Source: Achromobacter deleyi
Lineage (GTDB): Bacteria; Pseudomonadota; Gammaproteobacteria; Burkholderiales; Burkholderiaceae_B
Direction: 5' to 3'
Assembly: GCF_016127315.1 (NCBI RefSeq)
Contig: NZ_CP065997.1
Coordinates: 3,720,001-3,784,000, forward strand
DNA: 64,000 nt
Positions 9,192-18,539 of this stretch are shown one piece after another. The position numbers were made by a program, and so were the translations under genes. Positions within the stretch are counted from its first letter, which is position 1. Each line of letters starts with the position of its first letter. The notes below the pieces were generated by a model. It worked only from the letters and a program-made list of their open reading frames with translations, ran no database searches and was not told the origin of the DNA.

Positions 9192-9598
9192 CGTACGCCC
9201 TGGTGTTCACCGCGCAGCATTCGGTCACCCTGGCGGCGCAGGACGGCGCCCGCAAGGTCCTGCAATGGCAGCCGGGCGCCGCCTCGCTGACCGTGCGCGC
9301 CAACGCCGGGCGCGACAGGGCGCTGGACCGCGCAGGCTGGATCACCACCATGTCGTCGGCTGCGGTGGCGGTGGCGGTGTGCGGCGCCAGCGGCACGCTC
9401 AGCAGCACCGCCGGCGGCGCCTGCAGCGGCCAGCCGCTGAGCGCCGACCAGATCGAGGTGACGGTCAGCTATCCCTACGGCGCCAACCCGCTGATCCCGA
9501 ATTTCCCGTTCCTGGCGCAGGCGCTGATGCCGCCGTCGAGCGTGCTGTCGGCCCGCGCCACGGTCCACCTGGGCAACGGCCTGGACGGGAGCAACTGA
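9119..9598 (+). CDS. tadE: TadE family pseudopilin (no usable start codon visible)
   Basis: A minor pilin-like protein needed for Tad pilus assembly. Seen: the TadE signature QRGVYSLEFGLVF, with a cleavage-type Gly and Glu+5, a hydrophobic helix, and a Cys-containing periplasmic part ending GLDGSN. In this frame no ATG, GTG or TTG occurs for about 60 codons before the signature, and the first GTG (9158) lies inside the membrane helix, which would remove the processing site. The coordinates mark the recognisable protein, not a proven start. It overlaps the end of tadV in a different frame (-1). A deletion, a frameshift, a sequencing error or an unusual start are all possible. Confidence 0.75.
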   Translation, partial: QRGVYSLEFGLVFVVFFLVFYAILTYALVFTAQHSVTLAAQDGARKVLQWQPGAASLTVRANAGRDRALDRAGWITTMSSAAVAVAVCGASGTLSSTAGGACSGQPLSADQIEVTVSYPYGANPLIPNFPFLAQALMPPSSVLSARATVHLGNGLDGSN

Positions 9599-9599
9599 C

Positions 9600-10091
9600 A
9601 TGAATGCGCGCCGCGCCCCTGGCCATCCCCACGGTCGCAAGCGCGGCCAGCGAGGCATTGCCGCGCTCGAGTTCTCGTTGATGGTGACGATGCTGCTGAT
9701 GTTCGTCTGCGCCGTCGTCGGCTACGGCGTGCTGTTCTGGATGCAGCAGCAACTGGCCGCGGCGGCCTCGGAAGGCGCGCGCGCGGCGGTCCATGCGCGT
9801 TTTTCCGGGCAGGCCGACGTGCCGACCGCGGCCTGCGGCGCGGCCATGAGCGTGTTCGGCAGCGGCTCGGCGGTGATTTGCGTCACCAGTAGCGCGCCGT
9901 GCGCCTGGAGCGGCTCGGGCGGGCAACCGGCCCAATGCAGCACGGTCACCATGACATTCAACGTGCAGGCCTGGCCGGTGCTGTCGACCTTCCAGGCGCT
10001 CATCGCCATGTTGCCCGGGACGGACAAGAACTGGATACCGACCCGGCTGTCGTCGAAAGCCATCGTGCAAATCTCCCAAGGGACACCATGA
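9600..10091 (+). CDS. TadE/TadF-like pseudopilin
   Basis: A 163-aa protein with a basic N-terminus, then RGIAALEFSLMVTMLLMF, a type IV-like processing site (Gly|Ile, Glu+5) and membrane helix. A periplasmic domain with four Cys follows. It is the second TadE-family protein of the locus and matches the TadF position in other tad operons. ATG 9600 lies two bases after the tadE stop. Its own stop overlaps the ATG of rcpC in an ATGA junction, so translation is coupled. It probably assists pilus base assembly at the inner membrane. Confidence 0.85.
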   Translation: MNARRAPGHPHGRKRGQRGIAALEFSLMVTMLLMFVCAVVGYGVLFWMQQQLAAAASEGARAAVHARFSGQADVPTAACGAAMSVFGSGSAVICVTSSAPCAWSGSGGQPAQCSTVTMTFNVQAWPVLSTFQALIAMLPGTDKNWIPTRLSSKAIVQISQGTP

Positions 10092-11047
10092 GCAGTCTGA
10101 GCAAAATCATCGCGGGTGTGTTGTTGGCGGCGGGCCTGGTGCTGGCGTTCGTGGCCTGGCGCCTTGCCTCGGCGCCGTCGGCCCCGGCGCCGGTGCCGAC
10201 CGGCCCGGTGGCGACGGCGCCGGCCACGCCGGCCGAACCGCCGGCCAAGCGCTATCCGGTGGTGGTGGCGGCGGCGCCGATACCGGCCGGCACGCGCATC
10301 GACGGCGACAAGATGCTCAAGGTGGACCAATGGCAGGTGGCGCTGTCGGGTGGCTACAGCTCGCCGGCGCCGTTGCAGGGCGCCTATGTGCGCGTGGACG
10401 TCGCGGCCGGCGATCCGCTGCTGCCCGGCATGCTGGCGCAGGGGCTGGGCCGCCAGCTCAAGCCGGGCGAGCGCGCGGTGGCGATCGCGGTGGACGAAGT
10501 GGTGGGCGGCGGCAATCGCATTGCGCCGGGCGACCTGGTGGACGTGTTCTTCATGCTGGAGAAGGGCGTCGAGGTCCAGGGCGGACAGGCCCGCTTGCTG
10601 CAATCGCAGGTGCGGGTGCTGGCGTATGGCGCGTCTTCGGTGGATGGCCCGGAGGAGAAATCGGCGCTGCCGGGACCGCCCGGACAGCCCGCCAGGACCG
10701 CCGTGCTGGCGGTGCCGGTGGAACAAGTCAATGAGTTGATGCTGGCCAGCCGCTCTGGTCGCCTGCAGCTGGCGCTGCGTCCGGTCGGCGACGACGGCAA
10801 GCCCGATACCCAGCTGTTCGCGCAGCGCGGCGCGGTGCTGCCGGCGCGGCCGGACCTGACGCCCGAGCAGCGCGAGCAATTGCTGAGCGGCCCGAACCGC
10901 GCCTACGCCGGCGAAAGCCTGGCGCAGCTGGAGAGCAGCGTGCCCACGCCCGCCGCCAAGCCGGCCCCGGTCCGCGCCACCGGCGGCGGGGGCGGCCGTA
11001 CCGTCGAAATCCTGCGAGGAGACAAATCCGAGCGCGTGCGCTATTGA
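10088..11047 (+). CDS. cpaB: Flp pilus assembly protein CpaB/RcpC
   Basis: A 319-aa periplasmic, membrane-anchored protein of the Tad outer-membrane complex. Seen: one N-terminal helix (residues ~5-27), a Pro/Ala linker, then the SAF-like domain starting VVVAAAPIPAGTRIDGDKM and the RcpC region with VDVAAGDPLL and ERAVAIAVDEV. The family thread VLAVPVEQVNELMLASRSGRLQLALRP is present near residues 205-235. It works with the secretin encoded next. The start ATG overlaps the previous stop by four bases. Confidence 0.93.
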   Translation: MSSLSKIIAGVLLAAGLVLAFVAWRLASAPSAPAPVPTGPVATAPATPAEPPAKRYPVVVAAAPIPAGTRIDGDKMLKVDQWQVALSGGYSSPAPLQGAYVRVDVAAGDPLLPGMLAQGLGRQLKPGERAVAIAVDEVVGGGNRIAPGDLVDVFFMLEKGVEVQGGQARLLQSQVRVLAYGASSVDGPEEKSALPGPPGQPARTAVLAVPVEQVNELMLASRSGRLQLALRPVGDDGKPDTQLFAQRGAVLPARPDLTPEQREQLLSGPNRAYAGESLAQLESSVPTPAAKPAPVRATGGGGGRTVEILRGDKSERVRY

Positions 11048-11114
11048 AACGTGGCTGCGCGTGGCCTGGTGCCGCCCGCGGCTGGACCTTACCTGCCAAA
11101 CCAGATCCAGCACA

Positions 11115-12497
11115 ATGAAGAGATTCCAGCGCACCACCCTGATCTGCGTCCTGTCGGCCGCAGCGGCAATGACCTACGGCGTGGCCGGCATGGCGCAGAC
11201 CGCCATCCAGTCCGACCCGGGCGCCAGCGCGCCCGCCCGCGACATCGCGGTCGCCGTGAAGGGCCAGCAGACGCTCATGCTGGACGGCGCGCCCGCCCGC
11301 ATCGCCATCGGCGATCCCGAGGTGGCCGACGTCAAGGTGCTGGCGGCCTCCGGCAAGCGGCAGGCCTCGCTGCTGCTGTACGGCAAGAAGCCGGGCACCA
11401 CGCAATTGCAGATCTGGACCGGCAACAACGCGGCGCCGCAACTGTGGACCGTGCGGGTGGCGGGCAACGTGCAGCAGGTCATGGCCGGACGCGGCATGGC
11501 CGGCGGCGCCAACGTCGACGTGGCCGGCGACCGCGCGGTGGTGTCGGGCCAGGCCGATTCGCCCCTGTCGCACCAGGCCTCGGTGGCCGCGGCCGGCGCG
11601 GTGGTGGGCGACAAGAACGTGGTGGACGTCTCGACCGCCGGCACCGGCGGCGTGGTGCAGGTCGAGGTCAAGGTGGTCGAGGTGTCGCGCTCGGTCATGA
11701 AGCAGGCCGGCATCAGCTTCGCCGGCCGCGCCGGCCCATGGGGCGGCACCAACTCGATCACGCCCGACGGCTTCCCGGCGCCGCTGGGCTTCAGCAAGAG
11801 CGCGGCCCTGGCCTCGGGCTTTTCGCTGTTCTACGACTCCAACGATTTCAGCGCGCGCCTGCGCCTGCTGCAGAACAACGGCATGGCGCGCGTGCTGGCC
11901 GAGCCGACGCTGGTGGCCCTGACCGGGCAGAGCGCCAGTTTCCTGGCCGGCGGCGAACTGCCGATTCCGGAGGCCGGCGGCCTGGGGACGACCACAGTGA
12001 CGTTCAAGCCGTTCGGCATCGGCCTGACGGTGACGCCGACGGTGCTGTCGCGCGAGCGCATCGCGCTGAAGGTGGCGCCCGAGGCCAGCGAACTGGACTA
12101 CAGCAACGCCATCGCGGTTTCCAGCGGCACGAATACCACCACGTTGATTCCGGCCCTGCGCACGCGCCGCGCCGACACCACGGTCGAGCTGGGCGATGGC
12201 GAGAGTTTCGTCATCAGCGGACTGGTGTCGCGCCAGACCAAGGCGCTGGTCAACAAGGTGCCGATGCTGGGCGACCTGCCCATCATCGGTTCGTTTTTCC
12301 GTAGTGTCGATTACACCCAGGAGGATACCGAGCTGGTGATCGTGGTGACGCCGCGCCTGGTGCGGCCCATTGCACGCGGCGTGACCTTGCCGCTGCCGGG
12401 GGCCAAGCAGGAGGCGGCGGACACCGCGTTCAACGCTTGGGGCTATTACCTGATGGGTCCCGCAGGTGGGCAGCAAATGCCGGGTTTTTCACGGTGA
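11115..12497 (+). CDS. cpaC: Tad secretin RcpA/CpaC
   Basis: The outer-membrane channel through which the Flp pilus exits. 460 aa, with a signal peptide (MKRFQRTT start, cleavage after GMAQ) and an N-terminal pilus/BON-like region (LDGAPARIAIGDPEVADVKV). The C-terminal secretin domain carries the conserved VPMLGDLPIIGSFFRS motif and the end ELVIVVTPRLVRPI. ATG 11115 is chosen because it begins a good signal peptide; an upstream in-frame start would place 18 atypical residues before it. It lies about 70 bases after rcpC. Confidence 0.94.
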   Translation: MKRFQRTTLICVLSAAAAMTYGVAGMAQTAIQSDPGASAPARDIAVAVKGQQTLMLDGAPARIAIGDPEVADVKVLAASGKRQASLLLYGKKPGTTQLQIWTGNNAAPQLWTVRVAGNVQQVMAGRGMAGGANVDVAGDRAVVSGQADSPLSHQASVAAAGAVVGDKNVVDVSTAGTGGVVQVEVKVVEVSRSVMKQAGISFAGRAGPWGGTNSITPDGFPAPLGFSKSAALASGFSLFYDSNDFSARLRLLQNNGMARVLAEPTLVALTGQSASFLAGGELPIPEAGGLGTTTVTFKPFGIGLTVTPTVLSRERIALKVAPEASELDYSNAIAVSSGTNTTTLIPALRTRRADTTVELGDGESFVISGLVSRQTKALVNKVPMLGDLPIIGSFFRSVDYTQEDTELVIVVTPRLVRPIARGVTLPLPGAKQEAADTAFNAWGYYLMGPAGGQQMPGFSR

Positions 12498-12502
12498 GCG
12501 AT

Positions 12503-13834
12503 ATGAAGACACATGCCAGGGAGTGGGTTGGCTTGCAGAATAGCAACCGGTTTTTATTTTGTTCCAAGGGTGACGGCGTGGCCGCGCAGCTCGGGCAGGC
12601 GCTCGGCGACATGGGCATGCTGACCCAGGAAGTTCCGGGTGTCGAGGAACTGGGGCGGCGCCTGGCCGAAATCGAGCCGCAGGTGGTGTTCCTGGACTTC
12701 ACCCTGAGCGAGGACGAGCCGGGCAAGCTGTTCAAGTCGGCCGAGTTGGCGCGCCTGCTGGCGCGCATCGCGCCGGCGATTCCGCGCGTCGCGGTGGGGC
12801 TCCTGAGCCAGCCGGAAGGCGCCATCGCCGCGTTGCGCGCGGGCGTCAGCGATTTCGTCGACCCGACCGTGGCGCCGCAGGAAGTCAAGGACGTGGTGCA
12901 GCGGCTGCTGGACCTGCCGGCGGGCGGCGGCCGCATGGACGGCTCGCGCCGCAGCGTGCTGCTGCTGGGCGCGCGTCCCGGCGTGGGCACCAGCACGCTG
13001 GCCGTGCACCTGGCCGGCATGGTGCAGGACCGCCTCAAGCAGCAGCATGGCTCGCGCGCCGCGGCCACGGGCGCCAAGGGCGCCAAGCCGGCCGCCGACA
13101 ATGGCAGCCAGCTGCCCCTGAACAGCCGGGTGGCGCTGATGGACCTGGGTTGGCCGGTGGGCGACTGCCAGCTGTACCTGAACATCGGCGGCGATTTCGA
13201 TTTCGCCGAGGCGGCGCGCAACCTGCGGCGGCTGGATTCGACCTTGCTCAGCTCGGCCATGTCGCACACGGCCAATGGCCTGAGCGTGCTGGCGCTGCCG
13301 CGCGACCTGGACCAGATGCGCGATGTCTCGCAATCCGACTCGCTGCTGGTGTTCGAGCGCATGCGCCAGCACTTCGGCGTGGTGGTGGCCGATTCCGGCG
13401 GTTTCTCCAACCCCGAGTTCGTGGCGGGCCTGGCGCGCGCCTCGGAACAGAACTGGATCGTCACCGACCAGAGCGTGGGCGCGCTGGTGTCGCTGGCCGG
13501 CCTGCTGCAGGAACTGGAGCAGCTGCACGTGGACCGCCGCAGCCTGGGCCTGGTCGTCAACCGCTACGACGAGCGCTACGGCATGACGGCCCAGCAAATC
13601 GCCGAGCGCTTCCAGCTGGAGCTGATCGGCACGCTGCCGGACCGCACGCTGGCGCTCATGGTGTGCACCAACCAGGGCCACCTGCTGCATGAGGAAGCCG
13701 AGCGCGATGTCTACGTGCGCGCGGTGCAGGCGCTGGCCGAGAAGCTGAGCGCGGAAGAGAACACCCCGGGCGGCCGGGCAAGCTGGCTGGCCACGTGGCT
13801 GCCCGGCGTGCACCGCCGCATGGTGGTCGAGTAA
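12503..13834 (+). CDS. cpaE: TadZ/CpaE pilus localisation ATPase
   Basis: A MinD/ParA-superfamily cytoplasmic protein that positions the Tad machine at the cell pole or patch. The N-terminal ~120 residues are an atypical receiver domain (VVFLDFTLSE, VGLLSQPEGAIAALRAGVSDFVDP). The ATPase domain begins LLLGARPGVGTSTLAVHLAG near residue 153. Both lysines of the usual deviant Walker A are absent (Arg-Pro and Thr-Ser instead), as is known for several TadZ/CpaE proteins. ATG 12503 is chosen, with GGTGAG just upstream. GTG 12494, overlapping the rcpA stop, is an alternative start. Confidence 0.92.
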   Translation: MKTHAREWVGLQNSNRFLFCSKGDGVAAQLGQALGDMGMLTQEVPGVEELGRRLAEIEPQVVFLDFTLSEDEPGKLFKSAELARLLARIAPAIPRVAVGLLSQPEGAIAALRAGVSDFVDPTVAPQEVKDVVQRLLDLPAGGGRMDGSRRSVLLLGARPGVGTSTLAVHLAGMVQDRLKQQHGSRAAATGAKGAKPAADNGSQLPLNSRVALMDLGWPVGDCQLYLNIGGDFDFAEAARNLRRLDSTLLSSAMSHTANGLSVLALPRDLDQMRDVSQSDSLLVFERMRQHFGVVVADSGGFSNPEFVAGLARASEQNWIVTDQSVGALVSLAGLLQELEQLHVDRRSLGLVVNRYDERYGMTAQQIAERFQLELIGTLPDRTLALMVCTNQGHLLHEEAERDVYVRAVQALAEKLSAEENTPGGRASWLATWLPGVHRRMVVE

Positions 13835-13855
13835 CGGACGGCGGCGGAATCCCAC

Positions 13856-15210
<1,355 letters not shown>

Positions 15211-15211
<1 letters not shown>

Positions 15212-16140
15212 TGCTGCAAGCCGGGGTGTTCGCGGGTCTGGCGCTGGTGCTGGCCTTGGCGGCGGTGCTGCTGTGGCGCCATGCCAATAGCGGCCAGCGG
15301 CGGGCCGCCAGCTCCGCCTTTCTCGAAGACCAGCTGCGGCGCGGCCGCGGCGCGCCGGTCAGCGGCAAGATGCCGTTCGCGCACGGCGCCCGCGCCTTGC
15401 GCAGCGGTTTCTCGCGCTGGGACATGCTGCTGCTGCAGGGCGGCGTGCGCCAGAGCCCGGGCTTCTACGCCAAGCTGATCCTGCCCATCGTGGCGGGCGC
15501 GCTGCTGGCCTGGGCCTTCCTGGGCTGGCTGTCGGCCCTGGTGGCGCTGGTGCTGCTGACCGTGTTCGCCTATTTCCTGCTGTGGCTGCGCGCCGACCGG
15601 CGCCAGCGCCGCCGGGTGTCGCAACTGCCGGCGTTCCTGGACAACATCGTGCGCCTGGTCACCATCGGCAACAGCATGGCGTCGGCCTTCCAGACCGCCG
15701 CGGCCACTACCGACGAGCCGCTGCGCGAGGTGGTCGAGACCGCCGCCGCCCTGAGCCGCTCGGCCAAGGAGCTGGACGCGGCGCTGGTGCAGGTTTCGCG
15801 CCAGTACGACATGAAGGAACTCTACATGGTGGCGGCGGTGGTGTCGGTGGCCCTGCGTTTCGGCGGCCGCAGCGACCAGGTGCTCGAACGCATGGCCGCG
15901 TTCATGCGCGACATCGGCCAGGCGCGCGCCGAACTGTCGGCCAGCTCGGCGGAAATCCGCCTGTCGGCCTGGATCCTGGCGCTGCTGCCGCTGGGCATCG
16001 CCGGCTTCATCATGGTGGCCAACAACGACCTGTTCATGGGCCTGTGGGTGGACCCGCTGGGCTTCAAGATGCTGATGACGGCGGTCTGCCTGCAACTGGG
16101 CGGCTCCTACATCCTGTATCGCATGGCCAAGGCCATCTGA
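15211..16140 (+). CDS. tadB: Tad inner-membrane platform protein TadB
   Basis: A 309-aa GspF-type (T2SSF domain) platform protein that couples the ATPase TadA to the pilus. There is one N-terminal helix, a basic cytoplasmic part, two helices around residues 85-125, then the T2SSF domain (LPAFLDNIVRLVTIGNSMASAF) and two C-terminal helices. Translation is coupled to tadA through a TGATG junction, and tadC follows 11 bases later. Confidence 0.93.
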
Positions 16141-16151
16141 GGACGACGCGG

Positions 16152-17146
16152 ATGCAAGCGATCGAATCCTGGAATGTCTCGACGGTGTTGGCGGTGGCGC
16201 TGATGCTGGTGGCCGCCGCCATGCTGATCCTGGGCTTGAGCATGACGCGGCGCCTGCGCGGGCAGGACCGCAGCCGGCAGGTGGTGGAGCAGGCGCTGGC
16301 GACGCGCGAGGGCCGCGTCAAGGCGGCCGCCGCGCCCGCCGCCGAGGGCGGGCAGGGCAGGCTGGCCGCGGCCACGCGCGCGGCCGACTCGTTCGGCAAG
16401 CGCCTGAGCGAAGGCCGTTTCGCCGAAGCGCTGCTGGCCGGCGAGGACCGCAAGCTGGTGGACATGGCGGGCTACGAAAACCCGGCCACGGCGCGGCTGC
16501 GCTTCATCGTCGCGCGCTTCACGCTGGCGCTGCTGCTGCCGGCGGCGGCCGTGGCGCTCGACCTGGGGCGCAGCATCGGCTCGTCGCTGGGCCTGTTCGT
16601 GGCGGCCTTCTTCGGCTTCGCTATCGGCTACATGCTGCCCAAGTGGTTCGTACGCCGGCGCCTGTCGCGCCGCCGCAAGCAGGCCGCCAATGAATTGCCG
16701 CTGCTGATCGACCTGCTGCGGCTGCTGCAGGGCGTGGGCCTGTCGATCGACCAGAGCCTGCAGGTGCTGACCAAGGAATTCGACCAAGTGCTGCCGGTGC
16801 TGGCGTACGAGCTGCGGCTGGCGTCCGAACTGTATGTGCGCGGCCGCACCCGCGAGCAGTCGCTGGCGCGGCTGGCGGCGGGCTTCGACAACGACGACCT
16901 GTCGGCCATCTGCCGCCTGATCGCCCAGGTCGACCAGCACGGCGGCGCGGTGCAGGAACCGCTGAACCGGTTCGGCGAGCGCCTGCGCGAGACGCGGCGC
17001 CTGGAACTGAAGGAAAAAGTGGGCAAGACCACCGTGAAGATGACGGCGGTGATGATCGTGACCCTGTTGCCGGCGCTGTTGATCGTGACCGGCGGGGCGG
17101 GGTTTGTGGCGGTATTGCGCGGCTTGTCGCGCATGGGGGGATGTAA
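16152..17146 (+). CDS. tadC: Tad inner-membrane platform protein TadC (stop lost by an apparent 1-base deletion)
   Basis: The second GspF-type platform protein and partner of TadB. Seen: an N-terminal helix, two helices around residues 115-165, the T2SSF domain (ELPLLIDLLRLLQGVGLSIDQSL), and C-terminal helix LLPALLIVTGGAGFVAVL near residue 310. GAGGA lies before ATG 16152. As written, the frame has no stop here and stays open to 18488, running through tadD out of frame and into the DUF3613 gene. One extra G in the G6 run 17135-17140 would give a TAA at 17144-17146, overlapping the tadD ATG in the classic TAATG junction. The end given is this expected one. Confidence 0.85.
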
Positions 17147-18033
17147 TGGCGGGCGGTATGGAAAGCGCGCGGCGCGCATGGCGTTGGACCCTGGTGGCGG
17201 CGGCGGTTGCCGGCGCCGGGACGTTGGCCGGTTGCCAGAGCAACAACGCCGAGACCGCCTGGCAGTTGATCCAGCAACAACAGCAGGAACAGGCGCTGGC
17301 GCGCCAGCGCGAGGACGAGGCGGAGAACCGCCGCAAGCCGGCCGAGCCGGAGATGATGCTGTCGATGATCGCCGAGTCGCAGCGCCAGGAACGCTATTTC
17401 GCCTCGCTGGCCTATATCGAGGCGTTCCAGCAGAAGTTCGGCAACGATCAACGCATCGCGGTGCTGCGCGCCGAGGCGCTGCGCCAGACTGGCCAGACGG
17501 CCTCGAGCGAGCAGGCCTACCGCGCCCTGATCGGCACCGCGCAGGCGGCCGACGGCTGGCACGGGCTGGGCCTGATCGCCGGCTCGCGCGGCCAGTTCGA
17601 GCAGGCCGCCGACGACTTCGCCCGCGCCGCCAAGCTGGCGCCGATGGATCCGCGCATCCTGGGCGACCTGGGCTACGCGCGGCTGCGGGCCGGCGATCCG
17701 GCCGGCGCCCGCGTGCCGCTGGGCCAGGCCGCCGAGCTGGCGCCCGAGAGCGGCAAGGTGCTGGCCAACCTGGCCCTGCTGCTGCTGGTCGAGGGCGAAC
17801 CGGTGCGGGCCCAGCACGTGATGGATCGCGCCAAGCTCGGCGACGAGGCGCGCGGCCAGGTCCTGCGCCTGGCCTCCGAAATCCGCAGCCAGAGCGCCGC
17901 GCCGCGCGGCGTGGCCCCGTCGGCCGCGGCGGCCGATCCGTCGGCGACCCGGGTGTCCCGTGGCGAAGGCATCGTCATGCCGGTCATGAGCCCCTTGATG
18001 GACAGACTGGGCAACGGCCCGATCATGCGCTAA
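17146..18033 (+). CDS. tadD: Tad locus TPR lipoprotein TadD
   Basis: A 295-aa outer-membrane-associated lipoprotein (lipobox LAGC near residue 30) with tetratricopeptide repeats. The units QTASSEQAYRALIGTAQAAD, GLGLIAGSRGQFEQAADDFARAAKLAPMDP and DLGYARLRAGDPAGARVPLGQAAELAPE are visible between residues ~115 and 215. TadD pilotins help secretin assembly. A Gln-rich stretch follows the lipidation site. ATG 17146 overlaps the TAA that tadC would use if the preceding G run had seven G. It is followed by the DUF3613 gene 14 bases later. Confidence 0.92.
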   Translation: MAGGMESARRAWRWTLVAAAVAGAGTLAGCQSNNAETAWQLIQQQQQEQALARQREDEAENRRKPAEPEMMLSMIAESQRQERYFASLAYIEAFQQKFGNDQRIAVLRAEALRQTGQTASSEQAYRALIGTAQAADGWHGLGLIAGSRGQFEQAADDFARAAKLAPMDPRILGDLGYARLRAGDPAGARVPLGQAAELAPESGKVLANLALLLLVEGEPVRAQHVMDRAKLGDEARGQVLRLASEIRSQSAAPRGVAPSAAAADPSATRVSRGEGIVMPVMSPLMDRLGNGPIMR

Positions 18034-18047
18034 CCAGGAATCCCAAC

Positions 18048-18488
18048 ATGTCTCGAACCGTACGCTTCGTTCCGTTTTCCCTGGCGCTGCTGGTGGCCGC
18101 CGCCATGCCCTGGACCAGCCAGGCGCAATCGAACGCGCCGCTGACCGGCGGCGCCATGGGCGGCGGCGTGGCCCAGGCCTCGCCCGTGCCGCCTGCCGCC
18201 GCGCCCGCGGCGCAGATGCCGGCGCGGCCGGTGGTGCAGCAGGTGCAGACCCCGATGCCGCAGCCCGCCGCGCAGCCCGCGCCGCAAGCGGCGGCCGAGG
18301 CGCCGGAGGCCTTCGGCGACATCACCCGCGGCCTGCTGGCGGCGCAGGCCGACGGCCGCCGCGCCGGCGCCGCGTTGCCGGTGCTGGGCGCCGCGTCCAC
18401 CGCTGCCTGGAACCGCTACGTCGACAGCTTCACCCGGCCGATTCCCGAGTGGTTCACCAAGCGGGTACAGACCAACAACACCAACTAG
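18048..18488 (+). CDS. DUF3613 domain protein of the tad locus
   Basis: A 146-aa secreted protein. It has a signal peptide (cut after SQAQ, about residue 26), a long Pro/Ala/Gln-rich linker, and a C-terminal DUF3613-type domain (ITRGLLAAQADGRRAGAALP through RYVDSFTRPIPEWF). AGGA 8 bases before ATG 18048 supports the start. Family members are found in tad loci of Burkholderiales and related bacteria; their role is unknown. It is in the same frame as tadC, so the read-through frame from tadC would fuse into it. Confidence 0.85.
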   Translation: MSRTVRFVPFSLALLVAAAMPWTSQAQSNAPLTGGAMGGGVAQASPVPPAAAPAAQMPARPVVQQVQTPMPQPAAQPAPQAAAEAPEAFGDITRGLLAAQADGRRAGAALPVLGAASTAAWNRYVDSFTRPIPEWFTKRVQTNNTN

Positions 18489-18539
18489 GGTCGACAGGCC
18501 CCGGGATTGCCCGTCTCATCGAGTCAGGGAGCCGCGATC

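Noticed and set aside
9722..11137. Long open frame on the minus strand across rcpC (about 470 codons)
   Set aside because: High third-position GC opens antisense frames; the translation has no domain or natural composition and the plus-strand frame encodes a clear family protein.
10728..12476. Long minus-strand frame opposite the secretin gene
   Set aside because: Antisense shadow rich in Arg, His and Gln; secretin motifs on the plus strand are unambiguous.
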